64,000 bases of DNA, taken from positions 62,001 to 126,000 of the forward strand of contig NZ_JACYHF010000015.1 of assembly GCF_016482685.1 (NCBI RefSeq), given 5' to 3'. A program made the position numbers and the translations under genes. This document shows, in pieces, positions 17,167-27,103 of this stretch. The stretch is from Streptomyces sp. DSM 110735 (lineage in GTDB: Bacteria; Actinomycetota; Actinomycetes; Streptomycetales; Streptomycetaceae). The stretch's first letter is position 1. The number at the start of each line of letters is the position of its first letter. The notes beneath the pieces are model-generated. The model was not told the origin of the DNA. It made no database searches and worked only from the letters and a program-made list of their open reading frames with translations.

Positions 17167-17931
17167 ATGTCTGACGAATCGCGTCCCGCGCCCGCCGAGT
17201 CCCCTTCCGGGAGCCGTGTCGCCGCCGTGATCCCGGCCGCCGGGCGGGGCGTACGCCTCGGTCCGGGCGCCCCCAAGGCGCTGCGCGCGCTGAACGGCAC
17301 GCCGATGCTGATCCACGCGATCCGCGCCCTGGCCGCCTCCCGGTCCGTCTCCCTGGTCGTCGTCGTGGCGCCCCCGGACGGCGCCGCCGAGGTGAAGTCC
17401 CTGCTGGACGACCACGCGCTGCCCGAGCGGACCGACTTCCTGGTCGTCCCCGGCGGGGAGAGCCGCCAGGAGTCCGTCCGGCTCGGTCTCGACGCGCTGC
17501 CGCCGGAGTACGACGTCGTCCTCGTGCACGACGCCGCCCGCCCGCTGGTCCCGGTGGACACCGTGGACGCGGTCGTGGAGGCGGTGCGCTCCGGCGCTCC
17601 CGCCGTGGTCCCGGCGCTGCCGCTGGCCGACACCGTCAAGGAGGTCGAGCCCGCCGCCGTGCCCGGCGAGCCCGAGCCCGTGCTCGGCACGCCCGAGCGC
17701 GCCCGGCTGCGCGCGGTGCAGACCCCGCAGGGTTTCGACCGGGCGACGCTGGTGCGCGCCCACGAGAGCGTGACCGAGGACGTCACCGACGACGCGAGCA
17801 TGGTCGAGCGGCTCGGCGCGCTGGTCGTGACCGTGCCCGGGCACGAAGAGGCGTTCAAGGTCACCCGTCCCCTCGACCTCGTCCTCGCGGAGGCGGTCCT
17901 CAACCGCAGGAGGCTCAACGATGGCTTCTGA
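17167..17931 (+). CDS. ispD: 2-C-methyl-D-erythritol 4-phosphate cytidylyltransferase
   Basis: MEP-pathway enzyme of 254 residues joining CTP and MEP to CDP-methylerythritol. Seen: the CTP loop AVIPAAGRGVRLGPGAPKAL near residue 18, VVPGGESRQESVRLGL, VLVHDAARPLV, and TPQGFDRATL. The start ATG at 17167 has AGGAA upstream. It overlaps ispF by 11 bases, giving a coupled ispD-ispF operon. Confidence 0.96.
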   Translation: MSDESRPAPAESPSGSRVAAVIPAAGRGVRLGPGAPKALRALNGTPMLIHAIRALAASRSVSLVVVVAPPDGAAEVKSLLDDHALPERTDFLVVPGGESRQESVRLGLDALPPEYDVVLVHDAARPLVPVDTVDAVVEAVRSGAPAVVPALPLADTVKEVEPAAVPGEPEPVLGTPERARLRAVQTPQGFDRATLVRAHESVTEDVTDDASMVERLGALVVTVPGHEEAFKVTRPLDLVLAEAVLNRRRLNDGF

Positions 17932-18415
17932 GATCCCGGCGCTGCCCCAGGTCGGCATCGGCACCGACATCCACGCCTTCGAGGAGGGTCGCGAGCTGTG
18001 GTGCGCGGGTCTGAAGTGGGAGAACGCCGGACCGGGACTGGCCGGGCACTCCGACGCGGACGTCGTCGCGCACGCCGCCTGCAACGCGCTGTTCTCCGCC
18101 GCCGGTCTCGGTGACCTCGGGCAGCACTTCGGCACCGGGCGCCCCGAGTGGGCCGGCGCCTCCGGGGTCGCGCTGCTCACCGAGGCGGCCCGGATCGTGC
18201 GCGCGGCGGGGTTCGCCGTCGGCAACGTCGCCGTCCAGGTCGTCGGACCCCGCCCGAAGATCGGCAAGCGCCGGGACGAGGCGCAGCAGATCCTGTCCGC
18301 CGCCGTCGGCGCGCCGGTGTCGGTGTCCGGCGCCACCACCGACGGGCTGGGCTTTCCCGGCCGGGAGGAAGGGCTGATGGCGGTCGCGACCGCGCTGGTC
18401 GTGCGGGTGGGCTGA
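17921..18415 (+). CDS. ispF: 2-C-methyl-D-erythritol 2,4-cyclodiphosphate synthase
   Basis: A 164-residue MEP-pathway enzyme that cyclises the CDP-ME phosphate with release of CMP. The zinc ligands are in GTDIHAF (residues 14-20) and GHSDADVVAHA (47-57); the C-terminal ATTDGLGFPGREEGLMAVA loop is intact. It is translationally coupled to ispD. Confidence 0.97.
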   Translation: MASEIPALPQVGIGTDIHAFEEGRELWCAGLKWENAGPGLAGHSDADVVAHAACNALFSAAGLGDLGQHFGTGRPEWAGASGVALLTEAARIVRAAGFAVGNVAVQVVGPRPKIGKRRDEAQQILSAAVGAPVSVSGATTDGLGFPGREEGLMAVATALVVRVG

Positions 18416-18517
18416 CCGCGCCCGGTAACGCGTGGGACGGGCCGGGCTCGTCGTGCGGGTGAGCCGAGGGCGTGCGAGGGTACCCGCAGAGTCATCGCCG
18501 ACCGAGGAGGTACCCCC

Positions 18518-18922
18518 ATGTCCGCCGCCCTGTCCGACCGGCTCAAGGCACTGCTGGACGGTCCCGTCTTCATCGTCGTCGGAACCGTCCAGCCCGACGG
18601 CAGCCCCCAGTTGTCGCCGGTATGGGTGAAGCGGGACGGCGACGACGTGCTCTTCTCCACCACGGTGGACCGGCGCAAGAAGAAGAACCTGGACCGCGAC
18701 CCGCACGTGTCCGTCGTGGTCATGGACCCCGAGCGCCCCTACGAGTACGCCGAGATCCGCGGCACCGCCGACATGACCACCGACGGGGGGCAGGAACTGA
18801 TCGACGAGCTGTCGAAGAAGTACACCGGCAAGAAGTACGCCGACTTCAACCCGGCCGCCGCCCAGGACGCCGAGCGGGTCGTCGTCCGGATCACCCCGCG
18901 CAAGGTGGTCGGCAGCCTCTGA
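18518..18922 (+). CDS. PPOX-class F420-dependent enzyme
   Basis: A 134-residue split-beta-barrel protein like Rv1155-type F420 oxidoreductases: AALSDRLKALLDGPVFIVVGTV, then SPVWVKRDGDDVLFSTT, RRKKKNLDRDPHVSVVVMDPE and a conserved C-terminal PRKVVGSL. It probably reduces a small substrate with deazaflavin F420; substrate unknown. The ATG at 18518 follows GAGGAGGT. It lies about 100 bases after ispF. Confidence 0.85.
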   Translation: MSAALSDRLKALLDGPVFIVVGTVQPDGSPQLSPVWVKRDGDDVLFSTTVDRRKKKNLDRDPHVSVVVMDPERPYEYAEIRGTADMTTDGGQELIDELSKKYTGKKYADFNPAAAQDAERVVVRITPRKVVGSL

Positions 18923-19000
18923 CGGCGGCGGGCGGCACGGTACGGCGCCTTCATCGCCGTCCTGTGCATGGCACGGTGACGCGCCCACTACCCTGGGGGG

Positions 19001-20404
19001 GTGACTATTCGCCTGTACGACACCAGCGCCCGGCAGATTCGCGACTTCACCCCGGTCAAGCCGGGCTGTGTCTCGATCTACCTGTGTGGCGCCACCGTGC
19101 AGGCGGCCCCCCACATCGGGCACATCCGCTCGGGGCTGAACTTCGACATCATGCGCCGCTGGTTCGCCTACCGCGGCTACGACGTGACGTTCATCCGCAA
19201 CGTCACCGACATCGACGACAAGATCATCACCAAGGCTCACGAGCAGAACCGCCCCTGGTGGTCGATCGGGTACGACAACGAGCGCGCCTTCAACGACGCG
19301 TACACCGCCCTCGGCTGCCTGCCGCCCAGCTACGAGCCCCGCGCCACCGGCCACATCACCGAGATGATCGAGATGATGGAGGGCCTGATCGAGCGCGGTC
19401 ACGCCTACGCGGCGGACGGCAACGTCTACTTCGACGTGCGCTCCTTCCCCGACTACCTGGAGCTGTCCCGCCAGGAGCTGGACAACCTGCTCCAGCCCTC
19501 GGGCGACGGCGAGACCGGCAAGCGGGACCCGCGCGACTTCGCGATGTGGAAGGCGGCCAAGCCGGGCGAGCCGAGCTGGCCGACCCCGTGGGGACCGGGG
19601 CGTCCCGGCTGGCACCTGGAGTGCTCGGCCATGGCGCACAAATACCTGGGCTCGGTCTTCGACATCCACGGCGGCGGTCTTGACCTGATCTTCCCGCACC
19701 ACGAGAACGAGATCGCCCAGGCGAGGGCCTACGGCGACGAGTTCGCGCGGTACTGGGTGCACAACGCCTGGGTCACCATGGCGGGCGACAAGATGTCCAA
19801 GTCGCTCGGCAACAGCGTGCTGGTCTCCGAGATGGTCAAGCAGTGGCGCCCGATCGTGCTGCGCTACTACCTCGGCACCCCGCACTACCGCTCGATGATC
19901 GAGTACAGCGAGGAGTCGCTGCGCGAGGCCGAGACCGCGTTCGCGCGCATCGAGGGCTTCGTGCAGCGCGTCCTGGAGAAGGCCGGGGGCACGGTCGAAC
20001 CGGCCGCCGAGGTGCCGCCCGCCTTCGCCGAGGCGATGGACGACGACCTGGGCGTCCCGCAGGCGCTCGCCGTCGTGCACACCACGGTCCGCCAGGGCAA
20101 CAGCGCGCTGGCCGCCGACGACAAGGAGGGCGCCGTCGCCCGCCTCGCCGAGGTCCGCGCCATGCTCGGCGTGCTCGGTCTCGACCCGCTGGACCCCCAG
20201 TGGGCCGGGGAGGGCGGCGAGCGCGGCGAGGACCTGCACGGGGTGGTGGACAGCCTGGTCAGGCTCGTCCTCGACCAGCGCGAGTCCGCCCGCGCCCGCA
20301 AGGACTGGGCCACCGCCGACGCCATCCGCGACCAGCTCGGCCAGTCCGGGCTCGTCGTCGAGGACAGCCCCCAGGGTCCGCGCTGGAGCCTCGGCGCCCG
20401 CTGA
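19001..20404 (+). CDS. cysS: cysteine--tRNA ligase
   Basis: Class I synthetase of 467 residues charging tRNA-Cys. It carries YLCGATVQAAPHIGHIRSG with HIGH at 38-41, the zinc site with CSAMAHKYLG and HHENEIAQ, and KMSKS at 264-268. The anticodon-binding helices follow from about 315. The GTG start at 19001 has GGGGGG directly upstream. Ends in ARKDWATADAIRDQL, the usual C-terminal helix. Confidence 0.97.
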   Translation: MTIRLYDTSARQIRDFTPVKPGCVSIYLCGATVQAAPHIGHIRSGLNFDIMRRWFAYRGYDVTFIRNVTDIDDKIITKAHEQNRPWWSIGYDNERAFNDAYTALGCLPPSYEPRATGHITEMIEMMEGLIERGHAYAADGNVYFDVRSFPDYLELSRQELDNLLQPSGDGETGKRDPRDFAMWKAAKPGEPSWPTPWGPGRPGWHLECSAMAHKYLGSVFDIHGGGLDLIFPHHENEIAQARAYGDEFARYWVHNAWVTMAGDKMSKSLGNSVLVSEMVKQWRPIVLRYYLGTPHYRSMIEYSEESLREAETAFARIEGFVQRVLEKAGGTVEPAAEVPPAFAEAMDDDLGVPQALAVVHTTVRQGNSALAADDKEGAVARLAEVRAMLGVLGLDPLDPQWAGEGGERGEDLHGVVDSLVRLVLDQRESARARKDWATADAIRDQLGQSGLVVEDSPQGPRWSLGAR

Positions 20405-20421
20405 CCCCTGCTTGATCGACT

Positions 20422-20447
20422 GTGCCGCCCGGCTCTCCGGGCGGCAC
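20422..20447 (+). terminator. hairpin after cysS
   Basis: GTGCCGCCCGG (20422-20432), loop CTCT, then CCGGGCGGCAC (20437-20447): a perfect 11-base stem between cysS and rlmB without a T run. Confidence 0.7.
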
Positions 20448-20489
20448 ACTGCATACATACGTACGAAAGCTCACGGAGACGGGTAACTC

Positions 20490-21431
20490 ATGGCGAACAA
20501 CCGCCGCATGTCCGGCAAGAAGGGTGCACAGGTCGGCAGCGGCGGCCAGCGGCGCCGCGGCCTCGAGGGCAAGGGCCCCACGCCCCCCGCCGAGATGCGC
20601 AAGGGCCACGTCAAGCAGCGCGCCGCGGCCGCCAAGGCGCGCCGCGCCCAGGGCGCCCGCCCGCAGCAGCGCCGGGGCGGTGGCAAGTCCACCTCCGAGC
20701 TGGTGGTCGGCCGCAACCCGGTGTTCGAGGCGCTGCGCGAGGGCGTGCCCGCCAACACGCTCTACGTCCAGCAGTTCATCGACAACGACGAGCGGGTCCG
20801 CGAGGCCATCCAGCTCGCCACCGAGCGCGGCAACATCCACCTGATGGAAGCCCCGCGCCCCGAGCTGGACCGCATGACCAACGGCCTGAACCACCAGGGT
20901 CTCGTCCTCCAGGTCCCGCCGTACCAGTACGCGCACCCCGAGGACCTCACCGCGGCCGCCTACGACAACGGCGAGGACCCGCTGATCGTCGCCCTCGACG
21001 GCGTCACCGACCCGCGCAACCTCGGCGCCGTCGTCCGCTCCGTCTCCGCCTTCGGCGGGCACGGCGTGGTCGTGCCCGAGCGCCGCTCGGCGGGGATGAC
21101 CGCCGGTGCCTGGAAGACCTCCGCCGGTACGGCCGCCCGTACGCCGGTGGCCCGCGCCACCAACCTGACGCGGGTCCTGGAGCAGTACAAGAAGGAGGGC
21201 ATCACGGTCGTCGGTCTGGCCGCCGACGGTGAGGCCGAGCTGGGTGACGTGGCGGCACTGGGCGGTCCAGTCGTCGTCGTGGTCGGCAGCGAGGGCAAGG
21301 GGCTGTCCCGCCTGGTCGGCGAGACCTGCGACGTCCGCGTGCGCATCCCGATGCCGGGTGGCGCGGAGTCCCTGAACGCCGGTGTCGCGGCGGGCATCGT
21401 GCTGTACGAGGCGTCCCGCCGCCGCGCCTGA
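20490..21431 (+). CDS. rlmB: 23S rRNA (guanosine-2'-O-)-methyltransferase RlmB
   Basis: A 313-residue SPOUT methyltransferase modifying G2251 (E. coli numbering) of 23S rRNA. The basic N-terminal tail (1-65) is typical of actinomycetes. The substrate-binding domain starts at ELVVGRNPVFEALREG; the knotted catalytic domain shows DGVTDPRNLGAVVRS, VVVVGSEGKGLSRLV and IPMPGGAESLNAGVAAGI. ATG at 20490, GGAGACGGG upstream. Confidence 0.95.
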   Translation: MANNRRMSGKKGAQVGSGGQRRRGLEGKGPTPPAEMRKGHVKQRAAAAKARRAQGARPQQRRGGGKSTSELVVGRNPVFEALREGVPANTLYVQQFIDNDERVREAIQLATERGNIHLMEAPRPELDRMTNGLNHQGLVLQVPPYQYAHPEDLTAAAYDNGEDPLIVALDGVTDPRNLGAVVRSVSAFGGHGVVVPERRSAGMTAGAWKTSAGTAARTPVARATNLTRVLEQYKKEGITVVGLAADGEAELGDVAALGGPVVVVVGSEGKGLSRLVGETCDVRVRIPMPGGAESLNAGVAAGIVLYEASRRRA

Positions 21432-21497
21432 ACGGGTGTTCGTCACTTCACTCTGATGCGGTAATTCCGGGGTCCATCCGGAGTTCAGGACGACTTT

Positions 21498-21526
21498 GAC
21501 GCGGCCCGGACACATCGGGCCGCGTC
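21498..21526 (+). terminator. hairpin after rlmB
   Basis: An 11-base perfect stem GACGCGGCCCG / CGGGCCGCGTC (arms 21498-21508 and 21516-21526) with a 7-base loop. Confidence 0.7.
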
Positions 21527-21560
21527 GGGGCAGTGTCCTAACTCCACATCACTCGGTTAG

Positions 21561-23216
21561 ATGAGTGTGGACACCAGAACACCCCGCACACCCACGGGGG
21601 ACCGCTCGTCGGGCTACGACGACGTTCCCGCGCTGAGCATGGTGAAGGTGCCGAGCGATCCGGCGCAGGTCATCGTCAACCACGCCAGCTTCCGCGTGCA
21701 GTTGGGCGCGGCGGCCAGACGGAACCCGTCGCCCCGGATCGCCCGGCATCTGAGCACCGCTCAGACCCCGGCCCACCTGTCGTCCGCGTCCGTGGGTACG
21801 GCGGGCCGGACCGGCGCAGGCCGCCGCCGTCCCGTCGTCTGGACCGGGCGGTCCGCGCCCGACGACACCGGCGCCCACCGGCTGCTCCAGGCCGTCCGGG
21901 GCAGCAGCGTCCGCCACCCCGACGAACCGGCGGGAGCCACCCAGGTCATCCCGCGCGTCGGCACCGCCGGGAACGGCTACGACGACGGCTACGACCGCCT
22001 CGACGCCACCGTCGAGACCCCCGTCCTCGGTCACCAGCGCACCTCCTCCGACGACGGTCCGCTGCTGCCCCCGCTGCGCGGCGGAGGCGGCGCCTACGAC
22101 GAACCGGCGTACGACAGCGGCGAGTTCGAGGCGTACGACGAGCCCGAGACACCCCCAGGACCGCGCGCCGCCCGGCGCCACGGCGACGAGGCGGCCCGGC
22201 ACGCCTACTACCCCGGACGGCGGCTGAACCTCGGCGTCGTCCTGCTCCCGCTGCGCGTCTTCCTCGGCTTCATCTCGATCTACGCGGGCATGGGCAAGCT
22301 CTGCGACCCCGTCTACTTCGACGGCGGCGAGCGCGGCTCCATGGTCAAGTGGCTCAACACCCTGCACCCGTGGGACGTCGCCGAGCCGCTGCGCCAGTTC
22401 GCGCTGCACCACCCGGTGGGCTCCGGGCTGGTGATCGCCTTCCTCCAGGTGATCGTCGGCGTGCTGACGATCCTCGGCTGCTGGCAGCGGGTCGCCGCCG
22501 TGGGGGGCGCGCTGCTCTCCGCCGCGCTGATCGTCACGGTGAGCTGGAAGACCGTCCCCGCCTACGACGCGCCGGACATCATCTACCTCGCCGCCTGGTC
22601 GCCGCTGATCATCGCGGGCGCCCCCGTCTACTCCGTGGACGGGCGCCTCGCCGCCGGTGCCTGGCGCACGCTCGGACCGCGCGCCGACATCTGGGACCTG
22701 CGCCGCTACGTGCTGCGCCGGGGCGCGCTCATCACGGCGGTCACCATCGGTCTGACGCTGCTGGTCGGCTCGGTGCTCGGCGGCGCGGTGCGCGCCTCCA
22801 GCCGGGTGGTCGTCCCCGGTCCCGACGAGGCGCCGCGCAACAACCTGCCCGGTTCCTCCCTGCCCCAGGAGCCCGGCAAGCGGCACTCCGCCAGCCCGTC
22901 CGCGACCGGCGCGCCCTCGGGCGGCGCCACGGCGGGGGCGAGCCCGTCGGCGGTCGCGCCCTCCGCCGGACGCACCGCGGGTGCCACCACGGCGGCGCCC
23001 AGCCAGACCCAGGGCACCACCGGACAGGCACCGCCCAGCCGGACCGCGCCCTCCACCAGCGGCGGCGGCGCGCCGAGCACGTCGGCGGGTCCGACGAGCA
23101 CGGGCGGCGCGGCCACCGGCGGCACCGACTCCGCGCCCTCGGGCGCCGACTCGGCGGCGGGCGGCACGTCCACCGGGGAACCGGGGCTCGTGGGCGGTCT
23201 GTTGGGCGGCGGCTGA
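21561..23216 (+). CDS. DoxX-family membrane protein with long disordered ends
   Basis: A 551-residue protein. Residues 1-215 are hydrophilic and low in order. About 220-430 form the DoxX-like membrane core, starting LNLGVVLLPLRVFLGFISIYAGMGKL; some DoxX proteins take part in respiratory-chain or oxidative-stress complexes. A last membrane helix ends near 428, followed by about 120 Ser/Thr/Ala/Gly/Pro residues, probably outside the membrane. ATG at 21561 lacks a ribosome binding site, so a leaderless start is possible. Function unknown. Confidence 0.8.
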   Translation: MSVDTRTPRTPTGDRSSGYDDVPALSMVKVPSDPAQVIVNHASFRVQLGAAARRNPSPRIARHLSTAQTPAHLSSASVGTAGRTGAGRRRPVVWTGRSAPDDTGAHRLLQAVRGSSVRHPDEPAGATQVIPRVGTAGNGYDDGYDRLDATVETPVLGHQRTSSDDGPLLPPLRGGGGAYDEPAYDSGEFEAYDEPETPPGPRAARRHGDEAARHAYYPGRRLNLGVVLLPLRVFLGFISIYAGMGKLCDPVYFDGGERGSMVKWLNTLHPWDVAEPLRQFALHHPVGSGLVIAFLQVIVGVLTILGCWQRVAAVGGALLSAALIVTVSWKTVPAYDAPDIIYLAAWSPLIIAGAPVYSVDGRLAAGAWRTLGPRADIWDLRRYVLRRGALITAVTIGLTLLVGSVLGGAVRASSRVVVPGPDEAPRNNLPGSSLPQEPGKRHSASPSATGAPSGGATAGASPSAVAPSAGRTAGATTAAPSQTQGTTGQAPPSRTAPSTSGGGAPSTSAGPTSTGGAATGGTDSAPSGADSAAGGTSTGEPGLVGGLLGGG

Positions 23217-23233
23217 GCGGCTGTCAGGACGTA

Positions 23234-23274
23234 CGACAGGGCCCGTACCGCTTCTCGCGGTACGGGCCCTGTCG
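23234..23274. terminator. strong hairpin after the DoxX gene
   Basis: A perfect 18-base stem (arms 23234-23251 and 23257-23274) with a 5-base loop, between convergent genes. Confidence 0.8.
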
Positions 23275-23316
23275 TGTGCCTGCGGGCGTCTGACGCCTGG
23301 CGCCCGGTGCGGGGGC

Positions 23317-24051
23317 TCAGGCGCCGCGCTGGGGGTCCAGCTCCTTGGCGGCCTCGTTGAGGTCCTTGACCGTGTCGATGGCCCGCCAGTAGGCGCCCTG
23401 CGGGATCGGGAACCCGGCGAGCCTGCGCTCGCGCGCCAGCCGGGGGAAGGTGGTCCGCTCGTGGTCGCCGCGCTCGGGCAGCAGCCCGTGGAACTCGGGG
23501 GAGAAGACGTAGACGCCCGCGTTGATCTCGACGGTGGAGGGGGGCGCCTCGATGAAGTCCGTGATGTGCCCGAAGCCGTCGGTCTTCACCGCGCCCCAGG
23601 GCAGCCGGGGGCGGGCGAGGGCGAGGGTGGCGACCGCGTCGCGCTCGGTGTGGAAGTCGGCCATGTCCCGCAGTGAGAAGCGGGTCCAGATGTCGCCGTT
23701 GGTGGCGTACCAGGGCCGGTCGGGGTGCGGGAGGTGCGCGGCGGCGTACTTCAGACCGCCGCCGCGGCCCAGCGGCTCCGTCTCGACGACCGTGCTGACG
23801 GACACCGGCAGGTCGGCCGTGGCCAGCCACTTCTCCAGGACGTCGGCGAGGTGGCCGCAGGAGACCACCACGTCGGTCACGCCCTCTTCGGCCAGCCAGA
23901 TGAGCTGGTGGCCGATGATCGGGGTGCCCGTGCCGGGGATCTCGACCATCGGCTTGGGCCGGTCGTCGGTGTAGGGGCGCAGCCGTGAACCCTGGCCACC
24001 GGCCAGGACGACGGCTTGAGTGGGGCGCGACGCGGCGCTCGGGTGGGTCAT
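23317..24051 (-). CDS. sugar-phosphate nucleotidyltransferase
   Basis: A 244-residue NTP-transferase-fold enzyme likely making an NDP-sugar from a sugar 1-phosphate. The pyrophosphorylase signature AVVLAGGQGSRLRPYTDDRPKPMVEI is at about 13-38; NGDIWTRF gives the metal Asp; GRGGGLKYA, EINAGVYVFSP and WRAIDTVKDLNEA are typical. It is short, with no C-terminal beta-helix, so it resembles MobA/RfbA-like single-domain types. Start ATG 24051. The sugar is not readable. Confidence 0.85.
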   Translation of the reverse strand: MTHPSAASRPTQAVVLAGGQGSRLRPYTDDRPKPMVEIPGTGTPIIGHQLIWLAEEGVTDVVVSCGHLADVLEKWLATADLPVSVSTVVETEPLGRGGGLKYAAAHLPHPDRPWYATNGDIWTRFSLRDMADFHTERDAVATLALARPRLPWGAVKTDGFGHITDFIEAPPSTVEINAGVYVFSPEFHGLLPERGDHERTTFPRLARERRLAGFPIPQGAYWRAIDTVKDLNEAAKELDPQRGA

Positions 24052-24083
24052 GCCCCGAACTGTACGTGGCGCCCCGGCGCGGA

Positions 24084-24569
24084 TCAGCCGCGTGCGGTGA
24101 GGACCCCGGAGGCGAAGGACGTGTCGCAGACCGGGCGGGCGTACGACTGGGCGCGGGAGGCGCCGTAGATGCGCACGGCTGCCTTGCCGAGGGCGCGGGC
24201 GATGTCGGAGCAGTGCGCGGCGAGGGAGGGGCGCCCGTTGACCGCCTGCTGGAGGTGGGTGAGGACGACGCCGGGGTTCCTGTGCTGGAGTTCGCCCATC
24301 AGGCGGTCGCGCAGCGCGTCCTCGGGGGCGGCGGACCTGTGCTGGGCGGGGCGGGCGGCGGGCGCCTTGCCGGAGACCTCCGCCGCGGAGACGTCCGACG
24401 CGGTGAGCACCGAGCTGGAGGGGCTTCCCGTCCAGTTGACCCGGGTGACCGCGAGGGTTCCGGAGAGCACCAGGACGACGGGCAGGACGAGGGCGAGCGT
24501 GCGGCCGGCCCGGCGGGCGGGTCCGCCCCGGTGGCCGCGGCGCGTCTGAGAGGTGGTGGAGTGCTTCAC
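24084..24569 (-). CDS. exported or membrane-anchored hypothetical protein
   Basis: 161 residues: a basic N-terminus, one hydrophobic segment at 26-42 (LALVLPVVLVLSGTLAV), and a mature part with two Cys (AAHCSDIARAL, RPVCDTSFASG) that could pair outside the cell. No family recognised. GTG start at 24569. It precedes the nucleotidyltransferase gene by about 30 bases on the same strand. Confidence 0.65.
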   Translation of the reverse strand: MKHSTTSQTRRGHRGGPARRAGRTLALVLPVVLVLSGTLAVTRVNWTGSPSSSVLTASDVSAAEVSGKAPAARPAQHRSAAPEDALRDRLMGELQHRNPGVVLTHLQQAVNGRPSLAAHCSDIARALGKAAVRIYGASRAQSYARPVCDTSFASGVLTARG

Positions 24570-24727
24570 GCGAGTGAGGGTAGCGCCCGGTAATGATTTG
24601 GCGACATTTAGTCACCCTTATGGGGGATGAACTGGTGGCTCTTTCTGGGTAGGGGGTTGACGCCGGAGCCCGGAATGGTCGCTGTGCCGGGGTTTTTCGG
24701 GCGGGGCGGGGCGGTGGGCGGAAACGG

Positions 24728-24752
24728 GAGAGGGGCCCCGAAGGACCCCTCT
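24728..24752 (-). terminator. hairpin after msiK
   Basis: On the minus strand GAGAGGGGTCC and GGGCCCCTCTC pair around TTCG, 25 bases after the msiK stop. Confidence 0.65.
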
Positions 24753-24777
24753 CTTTCGATGCCCTGGTGACCGCGGG

Positions 24778-25917
<1,140 letters not shown>

Positions 25918-26134
25918 GCTGGATGGGCCCCCTTCTACCGGCAGGAACGTGCCGGACGATCCGTTGTAGGAAGGTGGTTGGAGTAGTCCACCTGGGTGAA
26001 CTGCCTCGGACCGTACCCGCAGCCCCCGCGTTCTGTCAGTACCCCGGCGCCCGGATCTTCCAGGGAATTCCCCGTGGCCCCGCCCCGCCACCTGGGTACA
26101 CTTCACAGGCACGAGCGCCCCGAGCGCCCGTCCC

Positions 26135-26208
26135 GCCTCCTTAGCTCAGTTGGCCAGAGCAACGCACTTGTAATGCGTAGGTCGTCGGTTCGAATCCGAC
26201 AGGGGGCT
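26135..26208 (+). tRNA. tRNA-Thr (anticodon TGT)
   Basis: A complete cloverleaf: acceptor arms GCCTCCT / AGGGGGC (one T-G pair), D stem GCTC/GAGC, anticodon stem ACGCA/TGCGT with loop CTTGTAA (anticodon TGT, Thr), T stem GTCGG/CCGAC with TTCGAAT, and discriminator T. CCA is not encoded. Confidence 0.97.
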
Positions 26209-26284
26209 CTGGGAGGCTCAGGACAGATGCACTCTGACCTGGGCCTTTGTGATGTCTGAGGTCCGTATGGCGAGGAGAAGCGCA

Positions 26285-27058
26285 GTGCCCCTGGTGTCGG
26301 TCGTGATGCCCGTGTACAACTCGGTGGCCACGCTCGGCGCGGCGGTGCGGTCGGTGCTCACGCAGACGCACGCCGACCTGGAGCTGCTGGTCACCGACGA
26401 CAAGTCCACCGACGGCTCGATGGACCTGCTCATGGAGTTCGCCCGCCAGGACGAGCGGGTGCTGCCGCGGTCGGCGCCCGAGCAGGGCGGTGCCGGGCGG
26501 GCGCGCAACCTCGCGATCGAGCGGGCCCGGGGGGAGTACGTCGCCTTTCTCGACAGCGACGACATGTGGCTCCCGGAGAAGACCGAGCGGCAGCTCGAGT
26601 TCGCCGCCGGAGGCGACGCGCCGTTGACGTTCACCTCGTACTACAAGATGGACGCCGATTACGACGGCGAGAGCACCGACTTCGTCCCCAACGGGCGGGT
26701 GGTGCGTGCGACGGAGCACGTGGACTACCGCGCGATGCTGGTGCGGGACCACATAGGCGCGCTCACCGCGATGTACGACCGCACCGTCCTGGGCACGAGG
26801 CTGATGCCGGAGATGCGCAAGCGGCAGGACTACGCCCTGTGGCTGTCGATCATGCGGGACGGCGCCGACGCCCGCGGTCTCGCCGAGCCGCTCGCGGTGT
26901 ACCGGTCCCACCAGGCGGGCTCGCTGTCCTCCAACAAGCTCTCGCTCGTGCCGTACAACTGGGAGCTGTACCGCGCCCACGAAGGGCTGTCGGTCCCGCG
27001 GGCGACGCGGGCGCTGGCCGGTGCCGTGTGGCAGTCGCTGCGCAACTCGAGGATCTAG
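26285..27058 (+). CDS. family 2 glycosyltransferase
   Basis: A 257-residue GT-A glycosyltransferase of the WcaA type. It shows LVSVVMPVYNS at the N-terminus, VTDDKSTDGS, GGAGRARNLAIERARGEYVAFLDSDDMWLPEK (the DxD metal site) and the acceptor-side RKRQDYALWLSI. It probably adds a sugar to a surface polymer; donor and acceptor unknown. The GTG at 26285 is chosen because GAGGAGAAG sits just upstream; an ATG at 26267 has no site. Confidence 0.8.
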   Translation: MPLVSVVMPVYNSVATLGAAVRSVLTQTHADLELLVTDDKSTDGSMDLLMEFARQDERVLPRSAPEQGGAGRARNLAIERARGEYVAFLDSDDMWLPEKTERQLEFAAGGDAPLTFTSYYKMDADYDGESTDFVPNGRVVRATEHVDYRAMLVRDHIGALTAMYDRTVLGTRLMPEMRKRQDYALWLSIMRDGADARGLAEPLAVYRSHQAGSLSSNKLSLVPYNWELYRAHEGLSVPRATRALAGAVWQSLRNSRI

Positions 27059-27103
27059 GAATCCGAGCGAGGCGTTCGCGCCCGGTCGGCTACCGTCCCT
27101 GCC

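Noticed and set aside
16938..17174. 78-codon GTG frame before ispD
   Set aside because: No ribosome site, no family resemblance and it overlaps the ispD start in another frame.
26135..26208. tRNA-Thr as attachment site of an island carrying the pigment cluster
   Set aside because: No integrase and no repeat of the tRNA 3' end found downstream in the window.
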